Notes: generated by a model from the sequence alone, not told the origin. Positions 18,710 through 27,705 are shown, numbered from the stretch's first letter. The stretch is 64,000 nucleotides of DNA from Polynucleobacter sp. UB-Tiil-W10 (GCF_018881605.1 NZ_JACVPZ010000001.1:1860001-1924000), one strand, 5' to 3'. Translations and numbers: made by a program.

Positions 18710-18973
18710 CTATCGATTGGCCATTGCCTGAATTTCAGCAACAGTCACATAACCCTTATTCGTAGCATCAATATAGTTAAAGTTGCTGTAGATGCGGGGC
18801 ATGCATCCCTTGGCCTCTTCCGGAGTTAGCTTGCCATCGCGATTGGTATCGCATTTCGCGAAACGTTCAGCAATCTCTTTATCACGCGCGGCATCATCCG
18901 CATATGCCACGAGCGCAATAGATAAAAAAGAGCTTAAGCCAATGGCAATCAATAATTTAGAGAGTAATTTCAT
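18710..18973 (-). CDS. Small exported EF-hand protein
   Basis: An 87-residue protein with a signal peptide (about residues 1-25, ending VAYADD). One canonical EF-hand loop follows, D-T-N-R-D-G-K-L-T-P-E-E at about residues 42-53. A second, degenerate loop (DATNKGYVTVAE) lies near the C-terminus. It should bind Ca2+ in the periplasm. It lies nine bases after the DUF3313 lipoprotein gene on the same strand, so the pair is probably co-transcribed. Function beyond calcium binding is unknown. Confidence 0.82.
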   Translation of the reverse strand: MKLLSKLLIAIGLSSFLSIALVAYADDAARDKEIAERFAKCDTNRDGKLTPEEAKGCMPRIYSNFNYIDATNKGYVTVAEIQAMANR

Positions 18974-18982
18974 ATAAATTTT

Positions 18983-19666
18983 TTATTTACCAGTGGGCGT
19001 TGGATTTGCGGATGTCTCCATGGCAGAGCGAACCACCTTCTTGGCCATTGCCACAAATGAATCCGCTGAACCAGAATTTGTTCTGAAAGACTCACCCTGA
19101 ACAGTAATTAAGCCTTCACCCAGTAACTGTTTAGATTGACTATCGGTAATCTTGCTCTCAACTAAGAGCGCTGGCGTTTTGGAATTCACGCCACCAGCAT
19201 AAGCAGCTGCATTCATAGCCAAGCCGATTGGAGTGAAATTCCAAGGCTGCAAGCTGTCGGTAGAGCTCTCTGCTCCGGTAATGCCAACTGAAATACGTGC
19301 AACACCTGGACCAGGCTGAGAAACGATCTTAATATTCCCGCGCGCATTAACCGCTTCAACCATAGATGATTGCAATGCAGCTTTTGCCTTATTGATGTCA
19401 TCAATACTTACAGACTTGGTAGCATTTTGATTTAGATAAATTGGGTCCAAGATCACCGCTGAGTAAGATCCAGGATTAACGCCTGAGATGCGATATCTCC
19501 ACACACGCGTATCTGTATCGTTTGTTGACATTGGCACCAGGAGATTGTAGTCAGGCAAGAATCCTGACCTTGGCATTGGTTGCGTTGCCAACTTAGGCGC
19601 ATTGCTACACGCAGCTAAAGTGATTGCCGCAGCAAAGGAAGCCAACAATACATTTATTTTTTTCAT
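18983..19666 (-). CDS. DUF3313 lipoprotein
   Basis: A 227-residue protein with a type II signal peptide: the lipobox LAAC places the lipidated cysteine at residue 20. The mature start has the DUF3313 pattern SGFLPDYNLL (residues 35-44), and the 'VWRYRISGVNPGSYSAVILDPI' type segment follows. The family is predicted to be outer-membrane or periplasmic lipoproteins of unknown function. It leads the EF-hand gene. Confidence 0.82.
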   Translation of the reverse strand: MKKINVLLASFAAAITLAACSNAPKLATQPMPRSGFLPDYNLLVPMSTNDTDTRVWRYRISGVNPGSYSAVILDPIYLNQNATKSVSIDDINKAKAALQSSMVEAVNARGNIKIVSQPGPGVARISVGITGAESSTDSLQPWNFTPIGLAMNAAAYAGGVNSKTPALLVESKITDSQSKQLLGEGLITVQGESFRTNSGSADSFVAMAKKVVRSAMETSANPTPTGK

Positions 19667-19737
19667 TCTGATTCCAAGGGGTTGATTGAAACATCTAAAG
19701 GACTAAATTGGGTAAAGGACATCATACCTATATCTCA

Positions 19738-20133
19738 TTAGTCTGGTGCAGGGCAAGGCAATGTTCCGCCCGTCTTTTTGTGTATTTGTGGTTTGCAATC
19801 AACTGGAGTTTGAGTGGATTTAGTTGGGGCTGCGGGTGATGTTGTTGACGTGCTTGAGGATGCAGGGGCAGTTGCTGTTGAACCCGCAGGAACAGCTACA
19901 ACCGCTGGGCTATTCGCAGCAGGAGCCGGTTTTGCTGGAGCTAAGCCTACCTCTCTATAAAACGCCTTTTCTGACCCGGGACATGGCATTAATGCCCCTG
20001 TTTTTGGATTCACGATATCTTTGCATTGCGGATTAGCCTCAAGACGTGCCTCTAGCTTGGCGACTGAGCAAGCAGATGACAGTAAAACAGCTCCAAGCGC
20101 TAGGAAGCAAACCCTGATTAATTTGATATTCAT
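19738..20133 (-). CDS. Small lipoprotein with duplicated Cys motif
   Basis: A 131-residue lipoprotein (lipobox LSSAC) that I do not recognise. Just after a short helix, the motif CK-x7-KTGALMPCPG occurs. A very similar CKPQIHKKTGGTLPCPAPD closes the protein. The two copies flank an Ala/Pro/Ser/Thr-rich linker of about 55 residues. The paired cysteines in each copy could form disulfides or bind metal. I start at the ATG at 20133; the frame extends one TTG codon upstream. It stands alone, with 71 bp to the DUF3313 gene. Confidence 0.72.
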   Translation of the reverse strand: MNIKLIRVCFLALGAVLLSSACSVAKLEARLEANPQCKDIVNPKTGALMPCPGSEKAFYREVGLAPAKPAPAANSPAVVAVPAGSTATAPASSSTSTTSPAAPTKSTQTPVDCKPQIHKKTGGTLPCPAPD

Positions 20134-20318
20134 CAAAGCATTCTAAGGCAAAAGGCACGATGCAAATGAACGCCCAGATCTTTATTGGGGCATTCCCAAT
20201 ACAAGGGCTGGCTTAGCCAGCAGGATTCGATCGAAAGACGTGTGCCCTAAAAAAGGTTTGATCTACCTAACTGAGCCAAGATGGTCCATGCAGCGCTTCA
20301 AGGGGGTCTCTGAAAAAT

Positions 20319-20747
20319 TTAAATGGGGTTGAGATTGGCGTGCGAAATAATCTGCCAGCCTGAGTCATTTTTTGCCCAAACATCCAAACGATAGTGCAGT
20401 TTCGAGGACATTTTTTTACCAAGATAATTCTCTGGCACTTTAATTTGGTAAGAGACAATCAAATTATCTTGTGCTTGCGTGACTTTAATGTTCGCCAGCT
20501 CATAGTTACCCAACTTCTCCGCTTTAATAATGGCCATATTGAGGGCTAAATCTTGGGCCCCTTTTGTATTGATGGATTGAAAGGCGGGAGACATGATTTT
20601 TGTCAAACCGGCTATATCCTGATTTTTTTGCTGATCCCACCAAAGTCTTTCGAGACGTTCGCCCTCGGCCTGAGGATTTAAAGCTGGCTGAGCAAATGCG
20701 GAGAATGCGATGCAAAGACCAAAGCAAAGGGATGTAATGTATTTCAT
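20319..20747 (-). CDS. Exported NTF2-like protein
   Basis: A 142-residue protein with a signal peptide (start MKYITSLCFG, cleavage after about AFAQP) and a small alpha-beta domain. The pattern ERLERLWWDQQKN, SPAFQSI, then a beta-rich half ending GWQIISHANLNPI resembles the SnoaL/DUF4440 NTF2-like fold. These bind small molecules or act as stress proteins, and no catalytic residue can be named. I chose the start at 20747 because the upstream in-frame ATG would overlap the cupin gene and lose the signal peptide. It is 17 bp downstream of the cupin gene, so probably one transcript. Confidence 0.75.
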   Translation of the reverse strand: MKYITSLCFGLCIAFSAFAQPALNPQAEGERLERLWWDQQKNQDIAGLTKIMSPAFQSINTKGAQDLALNMAIIKAEKLGNYELANIKVTQAQDNLIVSYQIKVPENYLGKKMSSKLHYRLDVWAKNDSGWQIISHANLNPI

Positions 20748-20764
20748 AAGTAGGTACCTTAAAT

Positions 20765-21247
20765 TTAATTGAGTTTTGCGCAAGACTCAGGCTTTATTTG
20801 ATCGGGCTTCTGCTCGCCCAAATAAATACCTATGATCTTGACGGGATTTTTTCCGGCTACTTTACCCACGTGACACCATTCAATAGCTTCGATATAGGAA
20901 GTGCCTGGTTTAAAGATTTTCTTACCCTTGCTACCGTAATCAACCTCTAAATCACCAGAGACTACATATATGAATAATGGAATGGCATGCTTATGTATGG
21001 AGGTTTGTTTGCCTGCTGGAATTAAAATATCAAATGCCTTGATCAATGGCTGCCCTGCTGGGTATTTAAAATCTTGCCCCAAAATAGTTTTGGGCGATTG
21101 TTCAATCGGAATTATTGACGCCTCAATATCCTCGTAAGGATTGCTTCCATCAACGTGCGTTAAGGCTGCTGCATGAGATGAAAATACTGCAACAGTCGTG
21201 AGGAATAAGAGCTTAAATAAATTTTGCATAAATTGGTTATTTTTCAT
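20765..21247 (-). CDS. Exported cupin protein
   Basis: A 160-residue protein with a signal peptide (about residues 1-27, ending HAAA) and one cupin barrel. Motif 1 shows GKQTSIHKHAIPLFIYVVSGDLEVDYG, giving candidate metal ligands H80, H82 and a downstream Glu/Asp. Motif 2 is weak, near GTSYIEAIEWCHVGK. A periplasmic cupin may bind a small molecule or metal. It precedes the NTF2-like gene. The upstream ATG is kept because AAGG lies ahead of it, although a start at codon 7 would give a tidier signal peptide. Confidence 0.78.
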   Translation of the reverse strand: MKNNQFMQNLFKLLFLTTVAVFSSHAAALTHVDGSNPYEDIEASIIPIEQSPKTILGQDFKYPAGQPLIKAFDILIPAGKQTSIHKHAIPLFIYVVSGDLEVDYGSKGKKIFKPGTSYIEAIEWCHVGKVAGKNPVKIIGIYLGEQKPDQIKPESCAKLN

Positions 21248-21573
21248 TCAGGGCGCCTTCTAATTTCTTTTGCAATAGGTTCTAAGTTGTCCATAAAACT
21301 AATGCTAACTATTATGTCTTTATTTAGGGATAGATGCTTTTCGTGAAAATTTCAAAATTATTTTGATGAGCGGCATTCAATATGTGCCTTTGAATGCTCC
21401 ATAAGAGGTCAATCTCAGCGCTTAACCCTATCTACATCTTGAATAGATAAGCAAATTAGTGAAAGTTACCTGGTTATGAGCGCTGCCCCTACCAATCCGA
21501 CATGGAAACAAATTCAGTCTCAAGATTAGAGAATGACTGCACATCATAAATTTCAAACAAAAAAGGGATTTAG
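21248..21573. other. 326-bp intergenic stretch without a recognised gene
   Basis: No reading frame with a plausible ribosome site, no intrinsic terminator and no known RNA motif can be seen. It is AT-rich and lies between the cupin start and the CCA end of tRNA-Arg. It probably holds the promoter of the cupin/NTF2 pair and the 3' trailer of the tRNA transcript. Confidence 0.5.
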
Positions 21574-21650
<77 letters not shown>

Positions 21651-21692
21651 TATGAGTGCACTGGGACTGATTGAAACAACTAATAGAGAAAG

Positions 21693-21769
21693 TGGTCGGA
21701 GTACAAGGATTCGAACCTTGGACCCCCTGCTCCCAAAGCAGGTGCGCTACCAGGCTGCGCTACACTCCG
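21693..21769 (-). tRNA. tRNA-Pro (anticodon TGG)
   Basis: On the minus strand the acceptor CGGAGTG pairs with TACTCCG. The D-arm begins TAGCGC, the anticodon stem CCTGC/GCAGG encloses loop TTTGGGA with anticodon TGG, and the T-arm AAGG-TTCGAAT-CCTT is followed by discriminator A and an encoded CCA. It reads CCA/CCG-type proline codons. Confidence 0.95.
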
Positions 21770-21780
21770 ACGGAATCGAT

Positions 21781-21810
21781 ATTCTACACCGAGAGCTCAA
21801 TTGCAGGCAA
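21781..21810 (-). promoter_or_regulatory. Candidate sigma-70 promoter for the tRNA-Pro/tRNA-Arg pair
   Basis: On the minus strand TTGCCT (-35) and TAGAAT (-10) are spaced by 18 bases. The -10 box ends 12 bases before the first tRNA-Pro base, which leaves room for a short leader. Found by eye only. Confidence 0.5.
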
Positions 21811-21829
21811 ATCCTGTAAGATTCTCCCC

Positions 21830-22198
21830 ATGGTTGCCTATTTTTCAAGCAAATTAACAAAGCAAATCCGTGCCACATTGACTGTGGCATTGCTTATTTT
21901 TTGCTTGCTTGGCACCCACTGGATTGGCCTCTCACACAGCATCTCTCATGGTGACGCCCAATATCAAGCGCTTCAAACCAATGCTCCAGATAAGATCGAT
22001 AAAAGTTTTAGCCACAGTTCTGAGATATGTCATTTATTTGACTCACTCACTTTGGCAGGATTTATTCCAAATGCTGATGTCGACCTCCATACCGTCTATG
22101 CAAGATCTTTAGCGATACGCGTACCATTTGATACATTCGCACCTTCGTTAATGATAGCCTCATACGAGTCACGCGCACCACCCACCCTCATCCTTTAA
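21830..22198 (+). CDS. Small membrane-anchored His/Cys protein upstream of TonB receptor
   Basis: A 122-residue protein with one N-terminal hydrophobic segment (about residues 17-35). A 'HSSEICHLFDSLTLAGFIP' stretch follows, and the protein ends in SRAPPTLIL. This layout (signal or anchor, H-x3-C-x3-D, terminal RAPP) resembles the small DUF2946-like proteins often encoded just ahead of metal-related TonB receptors, so a metal-binding accessory role is likely but unproven. The start ATG follows a pyrimidine-rich leader. The frame is open back through the tRNA-Pro gene, which I treat as meaningless. The TonB receptor gene follows within about 65 bp. Confidence 0.68.
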   Translation: MVAYFSSKLTKQIRATLTVALLIFCLLGTHWIGLSHSISHGDAQYQALQTNAPDKIDKSFSHSSEICHLFDSLTLAGFIPNADVDLHTVYARSLAIRVPFDTFAPSLMIASYESRAPPTLIL

Positions 22199-22263
22199 AA
22201 CATTAGCGCTATTGCGCACTCCCGTTTTAATTAATCGTCATGCATTGGCGAATTTGGATGAAT

Positions 22264-24354
22264 ATGAATTACCGCCTTACTCAATTAACTTACGCACCCT
22301 TATTGGTGGCCACCTCCTTTTTTCTGACTAACCCTGCTTGGTCTCAGAATCAAGTAGACGCATTACCTCAGCTAGATGTCACGGGAGTGCGGGAAGGTAG
22401 CCAAGGGTTTTTATCCCCCAATAAAGTATTGTCTGGAGATGAGCTGCAAAATAAGCTTGCTGGAACACTAGGCGCAACCTTAGCAAATGAACTCGGTGTT
22501 TCTGCAACTGGTTATGGAGGGGGTTCATCAAGGCCAGTTATTCGTGGCTTAGAAGGTTCGCGCGTTCAGATTCTGCAAAATGGCTTATCAGCTGGTGATG
22601 TGTCTAGCATTTCCGCAGATCATGCAGTTGCAAGCCCTATGCAAAATACTCACCAGATCGAAATCTTGCGTGGCGCATCTGCCCTACTATACGGATCAGG
22701 CTCAAGTGGTGGGTTGGTAAACGTGGTAAATGACCGAATTGTTACAACAATGCCCGATATCGTTTCAGGAGCCATTAATACTAGCTACGAAACTGTAAAT
22801 CAAGGTAAGACTGCCAATATAGAACTCGATGCACCTGCCGGCCCTTTGGCATTGCATTTTGATTCAGCTATCAGCAATTCAAATAACTATCGCATTCCCG
22901 GTTTCGCTGAACAAGGTGGACCCAATGCCAATTGGTCTATCAATCCGGGTGAGCCAGTAAATGTTCCTTATAACGGAAAGTTACCCTTCTCTTTTAGCAA
23001 CCAGAATAGTTTAGGCTTAGGAGCAAGTTATGTTCGCTCAGATGGATATACCGGCGTCTCCTTGGAGCGCATGAATCATAACTATGGAATACCCACGGCG
23101 GAAGGTGGCTTTATTCAGCAGTCGCAAAATCGCTACGATATAGCCCATCAAACCAATGATCCTTTTGATGGCTTTAGTTCGGTAAAGATTAGCGCTGCAA
23201 ATACCAATTATCAGCATACCGAATTTACCAATAACGGCGTTGCTTCTACTCAATGGAATAACACGGCAACAGAAGCAAGGCTAGAGTTGGCGCATAAAGA
23301 GCTGCTCGGATCAAAAGGGATTCTAGGGCTGCAAATAATCGGCTCTACTCTCAACGCAACTGATTTATCAACTAACAACTACGCAATTGTTCCGCTGACA
23401 AAATCAAACTCAAGCGCTCTCTTTTTGGTCGAGGAAGGTCGTTACGGACCTTTAAAAACAAACCTTGGGGCTCGATACAACTACACCAACCAAAATCCGA
23501 ATTCAGGTACCCAGTTTTCTAGCGTAAGCAGCCAAGAATTTGTACCAACGGCCTATGGCCCTCCTTCACTGCAGAGTCGCCAATTTAATTTGATGTCTTA
23601 TTCAGCTGGAGGTCTTCTAGATGTTGCCAAAGGTTATGGTGTTGGTCTTGCCTACACAGTTTCTCAAAGATCGCCTTCTGCCCAAGAGCTCTATTCTTAT
23701 GGACCCCATGATTCGACGGCAACTTTTGATATTGGTAATTCTAATTTGGGTGTTGAAACATCACACAACCTAGAATTAAACTTTCAAAAGACGTTGGGCT
23801 TGATCCGTAGTAAAGCCAGCATTTACAAAAATCAATTTAATAATTTCATATACGGTTACTACACTGGTGCCTATAGTCAGGCTAATAATAACTTTTCTGT
23901 TGTACAAGCCTCTCAAGCAAATGCCTCCATACAAGGCGCAGAAGCGGAGCTGACTTATAACTGGAATGAAACTGGAGTGGGTGGACGTATATTTGGGGAT
24001 GTATCCCAGGGAACGTTTACCTCAGGGGGAAACCTTCCTTTACAGCCAGCTCCACGTCTGGGCAGCGAATTGGCGTACCAACGTAATGGCTGGTTAACTA
24101 GTGCCACTTATATTTACAGTTATCAACAAAATAAATTAGCCACCTGGGAAATCGGTCCGACTCCAAGTTACAACCTAGTCAATGCCAACCTCTCCTATAC
24201 CGAACGTATCGGGAAAGTAAATTGGACGGGTTACCTGATGCTCAAGAACTTGTTGAATGAAGAGATTCGTTACGCCACATCACCTATGGCAGTAAGGTTG
24301 TATGCCCCTCAACCTGGTAGAAGTTTAATAGTTGGTATTAGGGCTGCGTTTTGA
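22264..24354 (+). CDS. TonB-dependent outer-membrane receptor (possibly zinc/metal)
   Basis: About 696 residues. A signal peptide ends near PAWSQ. A TonB-box-like LPQLDVTGV follows. The plug domain has SRPVIRGLEGSRVQILQNG and EILRGASALLYGSGSSGG, and the C-terminal 22-strand barrel ends in an aromatic residue (IRAAF). The 'ISADHAV' plug stretch and overall length resemble the ZnuD-type metal receptors. It should import a scarce ligand across the outer membrane with TonB energy. In-frame ATGs at 22240 and 22258 are alternative starts. No Fur or Zur box was visible upstream. Confidence 0.88.
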   Translation: MNYRLTQLTYAPLLVATSFFLTNPAWSQNQVDALPQLDVTGVREGSQGFLSPNKVLSGDELQNKLAGTLGATLANELGVSATGYGGGSSRPVIRGLEGSRVQILQNGLSAGDVSSISADHAVASPMQNTHQIEILRGASALLYGSGSSGGLVNVVNDRIVTTMPDIVSGAINTSYETVNQGKTANIELDAPAGPLALHFDSAISNSNNYRIPGFAEQGGPNANWSINPGEPVNVPYNGKLPFSFSNQNSLGLGASYVRSDGYTGVSLERMNHNYGIPTAEGGFIQQSQNRYDIAHQTNDPFDGFSSVKISAANTNYQHTEFTNNGVASTQWNNTATEARLELAHKELLGSKGILGLQIIGSTLNATDLSTNNYAIVPLTKSNSSALFLVEEGRYGPLKTNLGARYNYTNQNPNSGTQFSSVSSQEFVPTAYGPPSLQSRQFNLMSYSAGGLLDVAKGYGVGLAYTVSQRSPSAQELYSYGPHDSTATFDIGNSNLGVETSHNLELNFQKTLGLIRSKASIYKNQFNNFIYGYYTGAYSQANNNFSVVQASQANASIQGAEAELTYNWNETGVGGRIFGDVSQGTFTSGGNLPLQPAPRLGSELAYQRNGWLTSATYIYSYQQNKLATWEIGPTPSYNLVNANLSYTERIGKVNWTGYLMLKNLLNEEIRYATSPMAVRLYAPQPGRSLIVGIRAAF

Positions 24355-24366
24355 TGCAGATACTTA

Positions 24367-24891
24367 CTATAGATATTTCAGTAGAAAAAACCCAAGCAGG
24401 CCTGAGCCCAGAATCACAAAGACAGGATTGATTTTTGTTCTCAAGATGAAATAAAGGGAAATCAACGCCAATCCCAAAGTGATTGGGCTAACGATGGATG
24501 ATTTAGCAACGGCATAAACACCGGATGCCATTAATCCGATTGAAATTGGCTCTAGAGCATTCTGGATACTACGGCGCCAAGGGCTTTCTCCAAAGCGATT
24601 CCATATACGCCCTACATAAAAGCACAAAATACTCGATGGCAAAAAGAATGCGAGTAAAACAACTCCGGCCCCTATAAGTCCTGCTACCTGAAAACCAATT
24701 ACTAGGACCATCAACATATTGGGGCCTGGAGCAATTTGCCCAATACTATAAATATGCACAAAGCGTAGATGATCGATGCCAAATTGGTGAAAGAGCATGG
24801 TCTGCATCTCTGGTAATACTGCCGTCCCACCCCCTACTGCCAAGAGCGATAGCAAACCAAAACTCAATGCCAATGACATTAAGTGACTCAT
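24367..24891 (-). CDS. Chromate transporter, half-size subunit (C-terminal type)
   Basis: A 174-residue membrane protein with a single Chromate_transp domain. AVGGGTAVLPEMQTML near residue 18 and GQIAPGPNMLMV near residue 52 are the family motifs. Short-chain ChrA proteins work as pairs of homologous halves with opposite topology, exporting chromate or a related oxyanion. Its start overlaps the partner's stop by four bases, so the halves are coupled. It converges with the TonB receptor gene. Confidence 0.88.
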   Translation of the reverse strand: MSHLMSLALSFGLLSLLAVGGGTAVLPEMQTMLFHQFGIDHLRFVHIYSIGQIAPGPNMLMVLVIGFQVAGLIGAGVVLLAFFLPSSILCFYVGRIWNRFGESPWRRSIQNALEPISIGLMASGVYAVAKSSIVSPITLGLALISLYFILRTKINPVFVILGSGLLGFFLLKYL

Positions 24892-25454
24892 GAGCTAGCT
24901 CTTGGACGGTAAATGTAAATTGCAATTGGGGCCATTATTAGCAGGACAATTGGCAAACTCAGCTTTACAAGACTCATCAAAAGAAAGGTGGGGATGATAA
25001 TGAGTAGAGACTTAAGGTGCTTCCAGTGCTCATCACCTATTCGATAGGTAATTGCTGCCAATAAACCACATGCAGCTGCCGCAACGCCAGACAAAATAAT
25101 ATTTGCTAAAGGATGGTCCGTATTATTGGTATAGGCAACACCAATGATTAATACAAACAGAGATCCGGGCAATATTAGGCCAATAGTGGCTACGCAAGCA
25201 CCCAGCACACCCCGCAAATGATCTCCAGCCAATACTGCTAGGTTCACAGAATTTAAACCAGGCATGGTTTGGCTTATTGCGAGATATCCCATGAATTCAT
25301 CTGCAGTAAGCCAGCATTTTTTTTCAATTAATAGGATGCGCTCATAAGCAATAATCCCGCCGCCAAAGCTTACAGCACCAATCAATAAAAATTGAAAAAA
25401 GAGATCAAATAAGCTAACAGGAGTTACTTCATTAACCGAACTTGAAGAGCTCAT
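24888..25454 (-). CDS. Chromate transporter, half-size subunit (N-terminal type)
   Basis: A 188-residue membrane protein with the motifs GAVSFGGGIIAYERI (about residues 27-41) and ISQTMPGLNSVNLA (about residues 70-83). It pairs with the next gene to form a bicomponent ChrA. The family includes proven chromate exporters but many members may move other anions, so the substrate is not certain. It overlaps the CYTH-like gene by four bases (ATGA), which ties all three genes together. Confidence 0.88.
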   Translation of the reverse strand: MSSSSSVNEVTPVSLFDLFFQFLLIGAVSFGGGIIAYERILLIEKKCWLTADEFMGYLAISQTMPGLNSVNLAVLAGDHLRGVLGACVATIGLILPGSLFVLIIGVAYTNNTDHPLANIILSGVAAAACGLLAAITYRIGDEHWKHLKSLLIIIPTFLLMSLVKLSLPIVLLIMAPIAIYIYRPRASS

Positions 25455-26278
25455 TCAGGCTTTCCGTAGATTAATGCTGTTTTGGTGCTACCAATCTCCA
25501 GCCAGTCAGACAATTCAATTTGGAGTTTCTTGAAAAATTTATCCGCTCGCTTGTGAGCCTTTGTTAGGGATCGATTTTCATCATTCACGCGATATGAAAA
25601 AGCGAGCTCACCCACAATAGGATCGCCAGCGGACCTCATCCAAATAGCAATTTCACAATGCGCTTGAACACCATCGCCAAAGACTAAATTTCCTAATGGT
25701 AAACATGCTTCAAGAATCTTATTTGTTGGTCCGCCAACAATAACCACGGGCGTTTTTTTATCGATTGAAAGATTTGCCATTCCCGGAAAATACTTACAAA
25801 TAGCGCTTAAAGATCTTTCAAATAATTTATCAATTGGTACCGCATCCAAAATCGCATTATTTGAGAAAATTTGGCGTCGAGTACCTAAGGCATCTCCGCG
25901 AATAATTTCCTCTTTAAAGCGAGCTCTTGATTTAATTTTCTTTTGAGGTGCAGGGTTGAAGTTAGAGGCATGTTCAATATCATGGGTTCGACACTTGAGC
26001 GTAACTTCTGCATAGTCGTCAACCCATACATTCTGCCGTGACTCTCGAACACGCAAGATAATATTATTCTGACGAAAATCCTCTCCAGGAGTATCGAAAA
26101 AATAAATATTACGTAAACCAGTATTTGCATTATCAAGATGAAAAAAATCTACTTTGCTTTTCTTGCAAAACTTGATGATCTGCTCGCTCAAAAGGGAGAT
26201 TCTGGCGTGACGATCTAAACCCTTAGGTTTAATGAGTAGCTTAAACTCTCTGTTAGTGACGGATGGATGTAACTTCAT
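25451..26278 (-). CDS. Putative CYTH-like (triphosphate tunnel) domain protein
   Basis: A 275-residue cytosolic protein with no certain family. The N-terminus has REFKLLIK, a weak version of the CYTH ExExK strand. Then come IYFFDTPGEDF, NIILRVRE, AEVTLKCR and ARFKEEI, in the order and spacing of a triphosphate tunnel metalloenzyme (YFDT, LR-R, LTLK, R-x-E-x-E). The C-terminal half has EIAIWMRS and GELAFSYRV strands and ends KTALIYGKPE. Such proteins hydrolyse inorganic or organic triphosphates or make cAMP. Activity here is speculative because the first acidic motif is incomplete. An AAAAGG ribosome site precedes the ATG. Coupled to the chromate transporter halves. Confidence 0.5.
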   Translation of the reverse strand: MKLHPSVTNREFKLLIKPKGLDRHARISLLSEQIIKFCKKSKVDFFHLDNANTGLRNIYFFDTPGEDFRQNNIILRVRESRQNVWVDDYAEVTLKCRTHDIEHASNFNPAPQKKIKSRARFKEEIIRGDALGTRRQIFSNNAILDAVPIDKLFERSLSAICKYFPGMANLSIDKKTPVVIVGGPTNKILEACLPLGNLVFGDGVQAHCEIAIWMRSAGDPIVGELAFSYRVNDENRSLTKAHKRADKFFKKLQIELSDWLEIGSTKTALIYGKPE

Positions 26279-26332
26279 AAAATTACCTTTTCTTTTCTTG
26301 GGCTAATTACCATCTCTTGAAAGCAATTCAAT

Positions 26333-27676
26333 TTATACAGTTGGCACTAAATCAGCAATACTCTTGGCAGCCTTCATTGCCACATCAGCATCTTTGGTCT
26401 CAACCATCACACGCAATAACGGTTCTGTGCCTGAGGCACGAATAAGTACACGACCTATATTCGCAAGATCAGCCTCAACCTTTGCAATTTGTTTTTTGAG
26501 GTTTTCATCAGTCTTCCAGTCATACCCTGGTTTGAATTTCACATTCAAAAGAACCTGTGGGAAGATTTTGACGGAATCTAATAATTGCGCAAGACTCATC
26601 TTATTTTGACTCATTGCTGCCAATACTTGGAGGGCTGCAATCGTTCCATCACCTGTGGTGTGCTGGTCTAGACAGAGCAAATGACCTGAACCTTCGCCGC
26701 CAATAATCCAGCCATTCTGTTTTAGTAATTCAAGTACATAACGGTCACCTACATTGGCACGCTCAAAGTCAATACCCAGCTCTTTAATGGCATTTTCAAC
26801 TGCAAGATTCGTCATTAAGGTGCCTACAACTCCACCCAGCTTCTGCCCACGCTCTAATCGATCTTTTGCTAGAACATACAGCAGCTCATCACCATTAAAT
26901 AGGCGTCCAGAGGCATCAACCATTTGAAGACGGTCTGCATCGCCATCTAGAGCGATGCCAAGATCAGCCTTTTCTTCCTTAACCTTTGCAATTAATGCTG
27001 CCGGTGCAGTTGCTCCGCAACCATCATTAATATTGCGTCCATCAGGACTTACTCCAATGGAAACCACTTCAGCGCCCAGCTCATGAAAAACATGAGGTGC
27101 AGTGTGATATGCAGCTCCATTGGCACAGTCCACTACAAGCTTTAAACCTTTAAGATTTAATTCGCCAGGAAAAGTGGATTTACAAAATTCAATATAACGG
27201 CCTGCAGCATCATCAAGTCGAAATGCCTTACCGAGCTCTTTGGAATTTACACAGCCCATTGGCTTTTCTAATTCCGCTTCAATGGCAAGCTCAAATTCAT
27301 CAGATAGTTTGTCGCCATTTGCTGAGAAAAACTTGATGCCATTATCTTGATAGGGATTATGTGAGGCAGAGATCACTAAGCCCGCTGTGAGCCGCAATGC
27401 TTTGGTGAGGTAGGCCACTCCAGGGGTTGGAATAGGGCCGCACAGCATAACGTCTACACCAGCAGAAGCAAAGCCGGCTTCTAACGCTGCCTCCAATAGA
27501 TAACCAGAAACTCGAGTGTCTTTGCCGATCAAAATTTTGCAGCGTTCACCTGGCTTTGCATCAAGCGTCAATACTTTGCCAGCCGCATATCCTAAGCGAG
27601 TCATAAATTCCGGAACGATTGGAAAATGCCCTACTTCACCTCGAATTCCGTCAGTGCCAAAGTATTGTTTTTTCAT
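26333..27676 (-). CDS. glmM: Phosphoglucosamine mutase
   Basis: A 447-residue enzyme that interconverts glucosamine-6-phosphate and glucosamine-1-phosphate on the way to UDP-GlcNAc. [15 protein letters not shown] starts the protein. The phosphoserine loop is [15 protein letters not shown], the metal loop DGDADR, and EGSGH and RASGTEP follow. I start at the ATG at 27676 because it matches the family N-terminus; the frame is open 17 codons further but adds only unrelated residues. It follows folP by 29 bp, in the conserved ftsH-folP-glmM operon. Confidence 0.96.
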   Translation of the reverse strand: MKKQYFGTDGIRGEVGHFPIVPEFMTRLGYAAGKVLTLDAKPGERCKILIGKDTRVSGYLLEAALEAGFASAGVDVMLCGPIPTPGVAYLTKALRLTAGLVISASHNPYQDNGIKFFSANGDKLSDEFELAIEAELEKPMGCVNSKELGKAFRLDDAAGRYIEFCKSTFPGELNLKGLKLVVDCANGAAYHTAPHVFHELGAEVVSIGVSPDGRNINDGCGATAPAALIAKVKEEKADLGIALDGDADRLQMVDASGRLFNGDELLYVLAKDRLERGQKLGGVVGTLMTNLAVENAIKELGIDFERANVGDRYVLELLKQNGWIIGGEGSGHLLCLDQHTTGDGTIAALQVLAAMSQNKMSLAQLLDSVKIFPQVLLNVKFKPGYDWKTDENLKKQIAKVEADLANIGRVLIRASGTEPLLRVMVETKDADVAMKAAKSIADLVPTV

Positions 27677-27705
27677 AGATATCATTATAAAACTTAGACA
27701 TGTTG

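Noticed and set aside
21671..21829. An open frame running from the tRNA-Pro region into the small His/Cys gene, translating to the GVQGFEPWTPCSQSRCATRLRY type of peptide
   Set aside because: This peptide is a well-known artefact of reading through a tRNA-Pro gene. The real start is the ATG at 21830.
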